Assembly (NCBI RefSeq): GCF_002368115.1
Contig: NZ_AP018316.1
Span: forward strand, 2,767,787-2,831,786
DNA length: 64,000 nt
Direction of reading: 5' to 3'
From: Dolichospermum compactum NIES-806
GTDB lineage: Bacteria > Cyanobacteriota > Cyanobacteriia > Cyanobacteriales > Nostocaceae
The notes under the pieces are model-generated. The model saw only the letters and a program-made list of their open reading frames with translations. It searched no databases and was not told the DNA's origin. The translations under genes were made by a program, and so were the position numbers. This document shows positions 24,805 through 36,000 of the stretch, one piece after another; the first letter of the stretch is position 1; every line of letters begins with the position of its first letter.

Positions 24805-25596
24805 TTAAGTAAGTAAGCGGATTTGAATTTCCTGGTAAAATTCTTTTTGAAATAGTTCTACCTTAGATTGAGCCGATAGCAGTAGTAACGCCCAAAAAAC
24901 GCTAACTATGTCACCGTGTTCTGATTCATGATGAGAAGCTTTTTTCTCTGGTTGTTTTGTCTTTATCCACAAATCTATCAGTTGTTCTAAATTCCAGCAT
25001 TGTTCCTCTAAATTTTGCCCTTTAGCAGCAGAATTTAATACCTGCTCTAGTTCTAGCGCGACTTCCGTTAAATTTTCCTGGTGTGCTAAATCTAGGGCTT
25101 CCCTCATAGTTTGCACACTAGGTTGACGTTTCAGTCGCTTAGGTTTGTTTACTGTTTCTACCAGCTTAAGTTGGCTGGCCATAATTTGTAACTGGTCTAT
25201 TAACTCTTGTAAAGTTACCCGACGTTTTGGGGGTGGCATAGCTGCCGGACGACGGCGTAAGTGTTGCTCCAATTGCAAGCGATGGGCTGGATATAATAAT
25301 CCATCCTCAATTTCTAATAGTGTATCATCTACAACTTTTTCTGGAGTATTATATACTGTTGATAACTGCATTAATGTATTAGCTTTAAATAATACTAGCA
25401 TTGATGCTGATAAAAAAGCCTGTCCAGATTGAGACAAGTCATTTTCATAGCCTCTCATAGTTCTTGCTTCTGGAGCCATTAATTCTAAGTAATGGTCAAT
25501 TACCTCGATAACTCGCACGTCCCAAGGGTCAATCTCCCCCTTTTCGGCTTGCTCAATAAGGTGTGTAATTGTTTCTAATAATTCGACTGCATCCAT
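24805..25596 (-). CDS. scpA: Segregation and condensation protein A
   Basis: A 263-residue kleisin, the ScpA subunit of the SMC-ScpAB condensin that organises chromosomes. Typical features are the N-terminal AVELLETITHLIEQAEKGEI followed by DPWDVRVIEVIDHYLELM, the conserved SASMLVLFKANTLM helix and a C-terminal winged-helix region (VSVFWALLLLSAQSKVELFQ). The middle linker is acidic and basic mixed with low conservation. scpB and smc are not in the window. The gene is on the same strand as the NDP-sugar synthase 109 bp ahead of it but is probably independent. Confidence 0.88.
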   Translation of the reverse strand: MDAVELLETITHLIEQAEKGEIDPWDVRVIEVIDHYLELMAPEARTMRGYENDLSQSGQAFLSASMLVLFKANTLMQLSTVYNTPEKVVDDTLLEIEDGLLYPAHRLQLEQHLRRRPAAMPPPKRRVTLQELIDQLQIMASQLKLVETVNKPKRLKRQPSVQTMREALDLAHQENLTEVALELEQVLNSAAKGQNLEEQCWNLEQLIDLWIKTKQPEKKASHHESEHGDIVSVFWALLLLSAQSKVELFQKEFYQEIQIRLLT

Positions 25597-25618
25597 TTAA
25601 TTCAAAATTTAGTATATG

Positions 25619-25703
25619 AGGAGTCAGGAGTCAGGAGTTCAGGAGTTCAGGAGGAAGAAGGAAGAAGAAAGAAGAAAGAAGAAAGAAGAAAGAAGAAAGA
25701 AGA
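25619..25703. repeat. GGAGTCA and GAAGAAA tandem repeats
   Basis: GGAGTCAGGAGTTCAGGAG repeats run into six GAAGAAA heptamers, between two minus-strand genes. Confidence 0.88.
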
Positions 25704-25749
25704 ATTTTCTCAATGACTAATAACCAATGATCAACGACCAATGACCAAT

Positions 25750-26844
25750 TTATTCATCTTCTTCAAATTCTGAGCCGTAATTAGCCCGAAAACTAGAGAC
25801 AAAATCACTGTGATCACTGCCTTTAATGGCATCGAAAGTGCCTTTGATAGTTCCTGCAATTGGTACAGCAACGAGTGTTCCCAATAGTCCAGCAATTTCA
25901 AATCCCATTAAAATGGCGATAAAAATCCATAAAGGGTTAAGTCCAATAAAATTGCCCATTAATTTTGGTGCTAACAAATTGTCTTTAATTTGTTGCATGA
26001 TAATTGCCATTGTAGCGACTGGAAAGGCTAACCACCAATTTTGGATTAATACCAATAATGTGACTAAACCAATGCCTAAAGTTGCACCAACAACGGGAAT
26101 AAGCCCAGAAATACCGATAATAATAGCAAACAACAGGGCAAATGGAACTTTCAGAAATAAGAAAATGGGTGTAAGGGCTATGACCATAAATAGTCCTAGC
26201 AATAATTGGCTCAAAAAAAAGTTTTGGAAGTTTAACTGTAATGAGCGGCTAAAAGGAATACCAATATTAGACGGTAGGATATTAACTAAACCAGACCAAA
26301 CGCGATCGCCATATACGAGCATATAAAAAGCTAAAACGATTACCAATACTACATTCAGTATTCCTGATAATAGTGTTCCCGCAAATCCTACCGCCCCTGA
26401 AGCTATTTGTTGTACTAAATTTTGAATATTAGCATTTATTTGATTTGTTACCAGTTTTAAATCTATAGATAACCGCCGCTGCTTGGCTAAACTTTCTAAA
26501 TGATCTAAATTAGCTTGACTAGTCGCCAACCAATCAGGAATCTTATTTAACAATTGAATGGTTTGGTCAATTAGCATTGGTACGAGGGTAACACCCAAAA
26601 CAATAAACAAAGTTAAGGTCAGCAGTAAAACAATAATTACTGCTTGAGTGCGGGTAATCCTGACTTTCTCAAGTAACTTAACTGGGTAATTCAATAGAAA
26701 AGCCAGAATTGCCGCAATACTGAGAATAGTAATTGGATTCTGGAAAAAATGGAATAATACAGACAGTAGCCAGATATTGAGGGCGATAATTGGTCCACTG
26801 AGTCCGTAAATTAACAGAGTTTGCAGAGAAGCAAAACGGCGCAT
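25750..26844 (-). CDS. AI-2E family transporter (PerM-like permease)
   Basis: A 364-residue polytopic protein of the AI-2E exporter/PerM family. About eight hydrophobic helices are seen: two pairs near the N-terminus, a soluble stretch around residues 90-150 (IPDWLATSQANLDHLESLAK) and a C-terminal group with the family motif GISGLIPVVGATLGIGLVTL and the end segment LNPLWIFIAILMGFEIAGLL. Members export AI-2 or move ions, and the cyanobacterial substrate is unknown. The acidic tail EFEEDE is variable. The upstream 378-base gap (26845-27222) is AT-rich and shows no gene or clear element. Confidence 0.85.
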   Translation of the reverse strand: MRRFASLQTLLIYGLSGPIIALNIWLLSVLFHFFQNPITILSIAAILAFLLNYPVKLLEKVRITRTQAVIIVLLLTLTLFIVLGVTLVPMLIDQTIQLLNKIPDWLATSQANLDHLESLAKQRRLSIDLKLVTNQINANIQNLVQQIASGAVGFAGTLLSGILNVVLVIVLAFYMLVYGDRVWSGLVNILPSNIGIPFSRSLQLNFQNFFLSQLLLGLFMVIALTPIFLFLKVPFALLFAIIIGISGLIPVVGATLGIGLVTLLVLIQNWWLAFPVATMAIIMQQIKDNLLAPKLMGNFIGLNPLWIFIAILMGFEIAGLLGTLVAVPIAGTIKGTFDAIKGSDHSDFVSSFRANYGSEFEEDE

Positions 26845-27222
26845 CTGATTTAATGTATAAGCAAGGACTTCAGGGGTAAGAGAGGAATGATTGAGGATGG
26901 TGTTGCCATACTTTTGTCACTTCCTTTATCTATTGTGTAAATAATTCCTGATTTTGATCATATAGCAGGATGTAGGAGGGAAAGCCCACTTCTAAGATAT
27001 AAGGTTGGGGTTGAAAATTGTAGTATAGCAAGGCAAGAGTGAAGAAGTTTCCAGGAATTTTACCTTTATTTACACAGTTTGGTTTTATTTTATTAACCTA
27101 ATTATCTATTAATTGTTAAGTTTAATATAGTTCTCTGTATCAATAAAATCAACCTGAAAAATATACACTAAGATAATTAGACACATATATCCTGCGTCAA
27201 TCATTATTAGGGTTTTTGTAAT

Positions 27223-30200
27223 ATGTCTAGTAATCCTGAAATTCAATTTTTATCCCATCTTCAAGACTATGCAAAAGATTTAACTACTAAATTTTCACTT
27301 TCTGCTGTTTCTTTTGGTGCGGAAGACGAACTAAAATCACCTATTGAAAATTTATTAAAATCAGCAGCCAATATTTTAAATTTATCTATTGTAGTAGTTA
27401 CTGAAGTCCGAGAAAAGGTACTTTCAGGAAGACCAGATATGGGAATAACAATTAATGGTCTTTTAATGGGACATATTGAACTAAAAGCCCCAGGAAAGGG
27501 CGCAGATCCTAATAAATTGAAAGGAGATGATAAGCAACAATGGGAAAAGTTTAAAAGTCTCCCCAATGTTATTTACACAGATGGTAATAGTTGGGGACTT
27601 TATCGCACAGGTGAAAAAGTAGGAAAGACAATTAAATTTTCAGGATATATTACTGCTAAGGGTGCATCAGCTATCACTGCTCAAAATGCTAATGATTTAC
27701 TAATATTATTACGTGATTTTTTAAATTGGCAACCTATTGTTCCTTCTACACCTAAAGCTTTAGCAGAAATGCTTGCTCCTATTTGTCGCTTATTAAGAAA
27801 AGATTTTTTAACTGCTCTTGAAGATCCTGAATCTAATTTAAGTCAAGTTGCTAAAGATTGGCGACATTATTTGTTTCCCGATGCAGATAATCAAAAATTT
27901 GCAGATGCTTATGCTCAAACCTTAACTTATGCACTGTTATTAGCAAGATTTTCTGGTGCAGATGATTTATCTTTACCACAAGCTGTTAAAACTATTAGAA
28001 CAGGTCATAATTTACTAGCTGATGCTTTAAAAATATTAGGTGATGAAGCAGCACGGGAACAAATAGAAGTTTCTGTAAATTTATTAGAAAGAATAATTGC
28101 AGCTATTGATATTACAGCACTAAATAAAGATGGTTCTGAAGATCCTTGGTTATATTTTTATGAGGATTTTTTGGCTAAATATGATCCAAAAATGCGAAAA
28201 GAAAGAGGTGTTTATTATACACCAATTCCTGTAATTAAAACACAAGTTAGATTAGTAGCTGAATTATTAGCAGAACATTTTGATGCTGAATTTTCTTTTG
28301 TAGATGATAAAGTTATTACTTTAGATCCTGCTTGTGGTACAGGAACTTATATTTTAACAGCTATTAAACATGGAGTGGATCAAATTAGTAATTTAAGAGG
28401 AAAAGGAATGAAAGTTTCTGCTGCTACAAATGCGGCGGCAAATATTCACGCTTTTGAGATTTTGGTTGGTCCTTATGCTGTTGCCCATTTACGTCTAACT
28501 CAACAGATTTTAAGTGAAGGTGGTACTTTACCAGAAAATGGAGTTCATGTTTATTTAAGTGATACTTTAGAATCTCCCTATGCTAAATTAAGTGGTAATT
28601 TACCTTTAATTTATAAATCTTTAGGGCAAGAATATAAACGCGCTCAAAAAATTAAACAAAATACACCAGTGATGGTTTGTTTAGGAAATCCACCTTATAA
28701 CCGTCAAACAATTGATGAAGATGATTTAATGAATCAGAAAAGAAAAGGTGGATGGGTAAGATTTGGAGACGATGAACAAAAGATTGATGAAAATGAGCAA
28801 TTGATCAAAAAACGTCCTATTTTAGAGGATTTTCTTGAACCATTAACAGCAATGGGTTATGGTGTTCATGCAAAAAATTTATATAATGACTATGTTTATT
28901 TTTGGCGATGGGCATTGTGGAAAGTATTTGAAGCTAATACAGAAAATCGCGCCGGAATTATCAGTTTTATTACTGCTTCTTCCTATTTGCGTGGACCCGG
29001 ATTTGCGGGAATGCGAAAAGTCATGCGTCAAACATTTGATGAACTTTGGATTATTGATTTAGAAGGTGATAATTTAGGGGCAAGAAAAACCGAAAATGTA
29101 TTTGCAATTCAAACTCCTGTGGCTATTGCTATTGGTGTTTGTTACAATAAACCTCAACCTGAAGTTCCTGCTAAAGTTCATTTTACCAGAATTGATGGTA
29201 CAACTGAAGAAAAATTAGCAAGTTTAGAGAATATTCATTCTTTTCAAGATTTACAATGGCGAGAATGTGCAAATAATTGGACTGATTTATTTTTACCTGT
29301 TAGTGATACAGATTATGGAAATTGGGCAAAGTTAACTGATTTATTTCCTTGGCAAAGTGGTGGAGTGCAATTTAAACGAACATGGACAATTGGTGAAAAT
29401 AAGGAAGTTTTAAATGAGCGTTGGCAAACTTTGATTAATGCTAGTAAATCCCCAGGAATACAGAAAAAACTGTTTAAAGAAACCCGTGACCGCAAAATTA
29501 CTAAACAATATAAATCATTAGAAGATGGAACATTATTACCCCCTATTACGAACTTATTACCTAAAAGTCCTTCTCTAGAACCAATTCGTTATGCTTATCG
29601 TAGTTTTGATCGTCAGTGGGCTTTATTAGATAATAGACTCTGTGATTATGCTAAACCTGGCTTACTGCGTTATCACAGTGATAAGCAAGTTTATATGACA
29701 AGTTTATTAACTAATGTTTTAGGTAATGGTCTATCAGCAGTTGCTACTTCATTAATTCCTGATTTAGATCATTTTCGTGGTTCTTTTGGTGCTAAACATA
29801 TTATTCCTCTGTGGAGAAATTCTGAAGCTACTGAACCTAATATTACTAATGGAGTTTTAGAAATTCTTAGTAATAAATTCAATTACAATATTTCCCCAGA
29901 GGACTTTTTCGCTTACTGTTATGGAATACTTGCAACTCCCAAATATGTAAAAGAATTTTGGAATGAACTAGAAACACCTGGTCCAAGGATTTCCATTACC
30001 AAAAATAGGGATTTATTTATTAAAGTAGTAGAAATAGGACGCACTTTAGTTTGGTTACATACCTATTGTGAAAGGTTTGTTCCCAGTGGTAAAAAACCAG
30101 GTAAAATTCCTGTTGGTAGAGTTCGTTGTCAAAAAGGAATACCCAATACAGTAAATGATTATCCCACAGAATTTTCTTATGATGTCGGTACACAAGAATT

Positions 30201-30576
30201 AAAAGTTGGTCTAGGTGTATTTGAAAATGTCCGTCCAGAAGTTTATAATTTTAGTGTTTCTGGTTTAGAAGTTGTCAAATCTTGGTTAGCTTATAGAATG
30301 AGAGACGGTGCTGGTAAAAAGTCTTCACCTTTAGATGATATTCGTCCTCAAACTTGGCAATTTGATCTTGAATTACTTGATTTACTTTGGGTTTTAGATG
30401 CGACTGTAGATTTATATCCCTCTTTATCTTCTTTATTCGATGAAGTGATTAAAAGTCAATTGTTTACATCTGCTGAGTTTCCACAACCAACAGAGTTAGA
30501 AAAATTTAATTCTTTAGAAGTTCAGAGTGAGTTACCACTTTTAAATTTGGAAGAAATAGATGAAGAAGATGAGTAA
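27223..30576 (+). CDS. Single-chain restriction-modification enzyme (type IIG/ISP-like)
   Basis: An 1117-residue fused restriction and N6-adenine methylation enzyme. Residues about 1-140 look like a PD-(D/E)xK nuclease (GRPDMGI at 69-75, then ELK at 86-88). A helical spacer follows. The methyltransferase is at about 330-620, with SAM motif LDPACGTGTYIL near 366 and catalytic NPPY at 489. About 690-1090 is a target-recognition region like the LlaBIII-type C-terminal domain. Type ISP enzymes carry a helicase between nuclease and methylase; none is seen here, so type IIG-like action is more likely. Very AT-rich third positions (mostly TTA Leu) suggest horizontal gain. No other R-M gene is adjacent. 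Confidence 0.82.
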   Translation: MSSNPEIQFLSHLQDYAKDLTTKFSLSAVSFGAEDELKSPIENLLKSAANILNLSIVVVTEVREKVLSGRPDMGITINGLLMGHIELKAPGKGADPNKLKGDDKQQWEKFKSLPNVIYTDGNSWGLYRTGEKVGKTIKFSGYITAKGASAITAQNANDLLILLRDFLNWQPIVPSTPKALAEMLAPICRLLRKDFLTALEDPESNLSQVAKDWRHYLFPDADNQKFADAYAQTLTYALLLARFSGADDLSLPQAVKTIRTGHNLLADALKILGDEAAREQIEVSVNLLERIIAAIDITALNKDGSEDPWLYFYEDFLAKYDPKMRKERGVYYTPIPVIKTQVRLVAELLAEHFDAEFSFVDDKVITLDPACGTGTYILTAIKHGVDQISNLRGKGMKVSAATNAAANIHAFEILVGPYAVAHLRLTQQILSEGGTLPENGVHVYLSDTLESPYAKLSGNLPLIYKSLGQEYKRAQKIKQNTPVMVCLGNPPYNRQTIDEDDLMNQKRKGGWVRFGDDEQKIDENEQLIKKRPILEDFLEPLTAMGYGVHAKNLYNDYVYFWRWALWKVFEANTENRAGIISFITASSYLRGPGFAGMRKVMRQTFDELWIIDLEGDNLGARKTENVFAIQTPVAIAIGVCYNKPQPEVPAKVHFTRIDGTTEEKLASLENIHSFQDLQWRECANNWTDLFLPVSDTDYGNWAKLTDLFPWQSGGVQFKRTWTIGENKEVLNERWQTLINASKSPGIQKKLFKETRDRKITKQYKSLEDGTLLPPITNLLPKSPSLEPIRYAYRSFDRQWALLDNRLCDYAKPGLLRYHSDKQVYMTSLLTNVLGNGLSAVATSLIPDLDHFRGSFGAKHIIPLWRNSEATEPNITNGVLEILSNKFNYNISPEDFFAYCYGILATPKYVKEFWNELETPGPRISITKNRDLFIKVVEIGRTLVWLHTYCERFVPSGKKPGKIPVGRVRCQKGIPNTVNDYPTEFSYDVGTQELKVGLGVFENVRPEVYNFSVSGLEVVKSWLAYRMRDGAGKKSSPLDDIRPQTWQFDLELLDLLWVLDATVDLYPSLSSLFDEVIKSQLFTSAEFPQPTELEKFNSLEVQSELPLLNLEEIDEEDE

Positions 30577-30610
30577 ATACTTGACTTTATCCTAAAAATA
30601 ACAAAAATGC

Positions 30611-30636
30611 AGAGCGATCGTTTATCGCTCTTTGTT
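30611..30636 (+). terminator. Intrinsic terminator after the R-M gene
   Basis: AGAGCGAT-CGTTT-ATCGCTCT followed by TTGTTGGTT, 34 bases after the stop. Confidence 0.7.
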
Positions 30637-30791
30637 GGTTAACGGTGGAATGAATGCGTTAGCGAAACTTACCAAATGTAAATCTATCGCATTATGAACT
30701 CAAATACTTAATTAAGTATTATAAACACAATCATAAACAAAGAATGAAATAAAATGCAAGCCATTAGATAAAGTTTGAGGAAATAACAAAA

Positions 30792-31436
30792 ATGGATACT
30801 AACATAGCTGATCTTCGCAAAGATTACACATTACAGGATTTGAATGAGAAACAAATTGATCCAAATCCATTTATACAATTTAAAATTTGGTTCGGTCAAT
30901 CCCTAGCAGCCCAGCTACCTGAACCTAATGCTATGACTTTGGCTACTTGTACATCCGAGGGTCAACCTTCAGCGAGAATGGTATTACTCAAAGATTTTGA
31001 TGAACGGGGGTTTGTCTTGTTTACTAATTACAATAGCCAAAAAGGACAGGAACTGACCGTAAATCCCCATGCTGCTTTAGTTTTTTGGTGGGCGGAATTA
31101 GAACGCCAAGTGAGGATTGTGGGAACTGTGGAAAAAATTTCCGCAGCAGAATCTGATAACTATTTTGAAATCCGTCCTGCATATAGTCGGCTGGGTGCTT
31201 GGGCTTCTAATCAAAGCGAAATAATTGCGAACAGAGAAATCTTAGAGTTACAATTGCAAGAATTTCAGCGCAAATATGAAAATCAGGAAGTTCCTCGTCC
31301 TCCGCATTGGGGTGGTTTTCGGGTGATTCCTCAAAAAATTGAGTTTTGGCAAGGAAGATCGAGTCGTTTACATGATCGCCTGTTATATACTCGTGTAGAT
31401 GATGGCAGCTGGGAAATTGAGCGTTTATCACCTTGA
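30792..31436 (+). CDS. pdxH: Pyridoxamine 5'-phosphate oxidase
   Basis: A 214-residue FMN enzyme that oxidises pyridoxine or pyridoxamine 5'-phosphate to pyridoxal 5'-phosphate, the last step of vitamin B6 salvage. Typical segments are MTLATCTSEGQPSARMVLLK, VLFTNYNSQKGQEL, the WGGFRVIPQKIEFWQGR active-site block and the C-terminal RLHDR and WEIERLSP. A GAGGAAA Shine-Dalgarno lies ahead of the ATG. Complete length. The product serves PLP enzymes such as SpeA, although the genes are not linked. Confidence 0.95.
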   Translation: MDTNIADLRKDYTLQDLNEKQIDPNPFIQFKIWFGQSLAAQLPEPNAMTLATCTSEGQPSARMVLLKDFDERGFVLFTNYNSQKGQELTVNPHAALVFWWAELERQVRIVGTVEKISAAESDNYFEIRPAYSRLGAWASNQSEIIANREILELQLQEFQRKYENQEVPRPPHWGGFRVIPQKIEFWQGRSSRLHDRLLYTRVDDGSWEIERLSP

Positions 31437-31448
31437 TTGAATATTTGA

Positions 31449-31555
31449 TGTCAGCATTCAGCTATCAGCAGTAATGGTGAAGAAGAAGAAAGTTATACAC
31501 ATTTAACATTCTGTATTTCCGTATTGAAAACTGATAGCTGAGGACTGAATGTTTA
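31449..31555. repeat. Inverted repeat with CAGCTATCAGC ends
   Basis: CATTCAGCTATCAGC and the facing CTGATAGCTGAGGACTGAAT bracket a purine-rich centre in the 31437-31860 gap. The rest of the gap is AT-rich. A TATAAT hexamer at 31783 could serve the glycosyltransferase gene, but no good -35 match accompanies it. Confidence 0.5.
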
Positions 31556-31860
31556 AATGATAATTAATTAAGAAGATCCTGATCAGATTAGAAAACAGTG
31601 ATTATTAATTAATAATTCAGTATACAACAGGTTGCGTAGTTAGGAGGTACAAAATCCAAATTGCGACCTATACACAAAGCCAGTTTTACTCTGTGACTCA
31701 TGAATTGGTGACTCCTAAATTCTGCCGTAAGTTAACTACCCCAAATTATCTTTGATATATGTTTCTTAATGTACAGTTAGATTATAATGAATTTGTATAT
31801 AGTAAGCATGACTTATCAAAAAGACCGACAATTTAAATTTTGATACACATTTTTAACTTT

Positions 31861-32961
31861 ATGCGAATCATACATATATTAAATCATGTCCAGGAAATCG
31901 GTAATGGTATTGTCAATGTAGCTGTGGATATGGCTTGTTTGCAATCCCAATCTGGCGATGATGTGGCGGTGATTTCAGCGGGAGGGGGATACGAAAAATT
32001 ATTAAATCAATTTGGTGTTAAACATTACGCAGTTAACCAAAATCGTCAGCCAATAACAATGATTAAGGCGGCGATCGCTTATCGGAAAATTGTGCAAGAA
32101 TTTCAACCAGATATAGTTCATGCTCACATGATGACTGGTGTGGTGTTAGCACGGGCTTTGAGATGGGAGAATGGATATATTTTAGTGGCTACTGTTCATA
32201 ATGAATTTCAACGGAGTAGCTTATTAATGGGTTTAGCAGATCGAGTAATTGCTGTTAGTAAGGCTGTCAAAAATTCGATGGTGCAACGGGGAATTCCTGA
32301 ACATAAATTACGGGTAATTTGTAATGGGACATTGGGTAGTCTGCGGACTCGGAAAATATCCGATTATCAACCTTTAAGTTTAGAGCATCCTGCAATTATT
32401 ACCGTAGCAGGAATGTATAAACGAAAAGGAATTACTGAGTTAATCGCGGCTTTTGAAGAAATTGCCCAGGATTTTCCCGCAGTACATTTATATTTGGTGG
32501 GAAATGGTCCAGATAAAGAAATATTTGAGTCTCAAGCCCAAGCAACGTCTGTGAGTCATCGGATTCACTTTGAAGGGTTTCAGCCTGAACCCCAACGTTA
32601 TTTACTAGCCTGTGATATTTTTGTCTTAGCTTCCCACCGTGAACCCTTTGGTTTGGTGCTTTCGGAAGCGAGGGAAGCAGGGCTGGCAATTGTGGCTACG
32701 AAGGTGGACGGGATTCCAGAGGCGTTGGATAATGGCAAAGCGGGGATATTAGTACCGGTGGAGGATAGTCATCAGTTGGCTCAGGCATTAGTAAAATTAT
32801 TGAGTGATGCCAATATACTTCAGGAATGGAAACAGCGATCGCAGGAAAATTTAGAATGGTTAAATGTTGCCCGTGTACATCAAGAAACATTGGCTGTATA
32901 TGAAGAATTAGAAATTGTTGAATCACCTAAACACGCAAGCACTTTTTCAAGTTCTAGATAA
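31861..32961 (+). CDS. Family 4 glycosyltransferase
   Basis: A 366-residue GT-B glycosyltransferase. The N-terminal domain begins MRIIHILNHVQEIGNGIVNV and contains IVHAHMMTGVVLAR. The C-terminal nucleotide-sugar domain has GMYKRKGITELIAAF, LVGNGPDKE and the E-x7-E motif in SHREPFGLVLSEAREAGL. It should transfer a sugar from an NDP-sugar to a lipid or polysaccharide acceptor; which one is not clear. ATG 31861 is preferred over the upstream TTG at 31840 because MRIIHIL is the family's usual start. No polysaccharide cluster surrounds it. Confidence 0.85.
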   Translation: MRIIHILNHVQEIGNGIVNVAVDMACLQSQSGDDVAVISAGGGYEKLLNQFGVKHYAVNQNRQPITMIKAAIAYRKIVQEFQPDIVHAHMMTGVVLARALRWENGYILVATVHNEFQRSSLLMGLADRVIAVSKAVKNSMVQRGIPEHKLRVICNGTLGSLRTRKISDYQPLSLEHPAIITVAGMYKRKGITELIAAFEEIAQDFPAVHLYLVGNGPDKEIFESQAQATSVSHRIHFEGFQPEPQRYLLACDIFVLASHREPFGLVLSEAREAGLAIVATKVDGIPEALDNGKAGILVPVEDSHQLAQALVKLLSDANILQEWKQRSQENLEWLNVARVHQETLAVYEELEIVESPKHASTFSSSR

Positions 32962-32962
32962 T

Positions 32963-33026
32963 TCTTTCTTTTTCTTCTTTCTTCTTCCTGACTCCTGACT
33001 CCTCACTCCTGACTCCTGACTCCTGA
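32963..33026. repeat. CTTTCTT and ACTCCTG short tandem repeats
   Basis: TTCTTCTTTCTTCTTCCTGA followed by several CTCCTGA heptamers between convergent genes. The same sequence class as 25619 in the opposite orientation. Confidence 0.85.
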
Positions 33027-33027
33027 A

Positions 33028-36000
33028 TTAGGTTTTCAGGAAAGTTTTTCTCCATCTACGCAATCTGATTAATATTGGTTTTGCCCAGCGCACACCCAAA
33101 ACATCATGTAGCAGTGTGTAAAAACAGGGTATAATAAACAGCGTTAGTAGTGTGGCTAAAGATAAACCGGAAAAGACGACTATTCCCAATGGTTGCAAAA
33201 ATTCTGCTCCTTCCCCAATTCCCAAAGCCACAGGAAACATCCCTAGAACAGTGGTAATAGTGGTCATTAATATGGGTCTGAGCCGTTGGGGTGCTGCTTG
33301 CAAAATAGCGGTGCGGCGGTCAATTTTATCCCGTTCTCGAATTTGGTTAGCCAGTTCGATCATGATAATGGCGTTGTTAACAACAATACCGACTAATAGA
33401 ACTGCACCAACTATAACCGTTGCGCCAATAGCGGTTTTAGTAATGTAAAGTCCGAAAATACCCCCAGCAAATGCTAGAGGAATAGTAAACATAATTACTA
33501 ATGGGTCAACGAGAGAATTGTATTGTACCGCCATGACGACAAATACTAAAAAGGCGGCTAATCCTCCTAAAAGTAGGAGAGATTGTTGTAATTGTTGATT
33601 AGATTCAACGGCTGCACTGGGTAAAATGCTAATACCTTTGGGTAAATCTAGACTGCTAAGAACTTCGGTTACTTGAGAAATGGCCTGACCGAGACTAGCA
33701 CCTTCTGTTAAATTTCCCGCAATTAATAATACCCGTCTTTGGTTAATGCGCTGAATTTCTCCTGGTGCTTGACCGGATGTAATTTTGGCAACATCACTCA
33801 AGCGAATTTGATAATTGTTATCTACAAACAACGGTAATCTTTCTAATTGAGAAGTTGTTTGTAGTGCGGCTTCATTTAATTGAACTCGCACATCTACTAA
33901 ACGGTTAGCGCGTTGGAGTTGAGTGGGGATACTACCTGTAATTGCTGTTTGAATTGTGTCCCCAATCTCCTGAGCATTCAAACCGACATTGGCGACTCGT
34001 TCCCAATCTGGGAGAATCTGAATTTCTGGTTGACGAGTATCTGCGTCAGGACGGAATCTGACTGAGGTAATTTGCTCATCTAAAGTTGCTAAAACTTGAC
34101 GACCGGCTGTTTCTAGGGTTTTTGCGTCATTTCCTTGGAGAATGATATCAATATCAGCACCTCTAACGGGAGAGTTATTGAGAATTAAACCCCGAACTTG
34201 TCCAGGAAAAAGACGCAACCGAATATCTACTAAGTTGAGTTTTTTGAACTGTTGGGTAACTCGTTCGACAAAAGTATCTATATTACTACCAGATTTAAGG
34301 GTAATGGTGCTGGAACTTCGCAGGGAGTTGGAGTTAGTATTTCCACCAAAAAGAGAACCACCAACGGTAGAAAATACATAAGCTGTTTCTGGTTGATTGC
34401 GGAGAATTTCATCTACCGCTTTCATAACTTTTCGGTTAGTTTCTAGGGGTGTACCAGAGGGAAACTGAGCCGATAAAGTCGCTTGTCCAGTGTTAATGCG
34501 CGGGAGGATTTGTTGAGGAATTTGGGGAGCCATCCACCAACTACTACCACCTAAGATGATAATAGCGATCGCAATTGTGAGCAACCGCCAACGTAATATC
34601 CCTGCTAAAAAACGTCCATATAATCTTGTAGACGCATCAAACTGACGGTTAAATTCTCGCAGGGGCCAAAATTTATGTAAAGAACTCGAAGCTTTGATTC
34701 CCAACAATTGAGATGTCATCATGGGAACAATAGTTACAGCAACTAAAATAGAAGCTGCTACAGCAAAACTGATGGTCAAAATTAACTCATTAAATAGCAA
34801 AGAAATAAAACCACCAATTAACAAAAAGGGTAAGACCGCAACTAAGTTTGTACTTGTAGAAGCTAATAAGGCTGATTCTACTTCACGGCTACTTTGTTCT
34901 GATTGTTGAATAACTGATAACTGGGAATTGCTTACACCTTCGGCAATATTCTCTAGCATAACTATGGAATTATCTACCACAATTCCCACACCCAAGGCTA
35001 AACCACCTAAGCTGAAAATGTTGATAGATAAACCAAATAATCCCATGAAAATGATAGCGGCTAAAGATGCCAGAGGAATAGCCAAAACAATAATGAAAGT
35101 TTGTCTCAGAGAACCTAGAAAAAGTAAAACTGCTATGGCGGCTAATCCTGTACCAATTATTCCCGAAGTGGTAACGTTAGCGATGGAATTACGAATAAAT
35201 TTAGATTCATCTAAAGTTGGTGTCAGTGTTGCTTCTCGCGGAATTAAACCAGATTGTTGTAATTCTTCTAATCGTTTTTTAACACTATCAACTACATTAA
35301 CAGTATTGGCATCTGGTTGTTTTTGAATACTGACTTTTACCGACTCTTCCCCATTCAATAAAACATATACCCGTTGATTTTCTGCACCATCAATGACTTC
35401 GGCAAAGTCACGTAAATAAACCCGATTTTTGACATTAGAATTAGGAACAGAAACTTCAAACAATAAATTATTAATTTCTTCCGCATTTTTGAAGCGTCCC
35501 ACAGTTCGGGTTAAAGGTTCGGAATTTTTTCCTAAAATTCGGCCTCCAGAAATATCTTGATTCCGGTTTTTTAATTCATTGAGAACATCATTTAAACCGA
35601 CACCAAAAGATTGTAATCTTTCTAAATTAATATTGACTCTAACTTCTTCTTTGACTCCTCCTGATACATCTACTACTGCGACTCCTGGAACTACATTTAA
35701 TTCACGCGCTAATTCTTCTTCTGCAAATACCCGCAAATCAACACCTTTGAGAGTCGGTGAAGTAATTGCAAATTCATAAACTGGTAATTGAGAAGGATCA
35801 ACTTTAAATAAACGTGGTTCTCCAATTGTATCTGGTAATCTATTTCTAGCCCGATTAAAGGTAGCTGTGGCATCATTCAAAGCTTGGTCAATATTTCCCC
35901 CTGGTTGGAAATATAAATCTAAACTGATGTTACCTTCACGAGTTTGGGAAAAAACTTGTAATACCCCTTCTGTCGAACTAAAAGATTCTTCTAGAGGTTT

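Noticed and set aside
26845..27222. Regulatory RNA or small gene ahead of the single-chain R-M gene
   Set aside because: The gap is AT-rich with no open frame, stable hairpin or recognised element.
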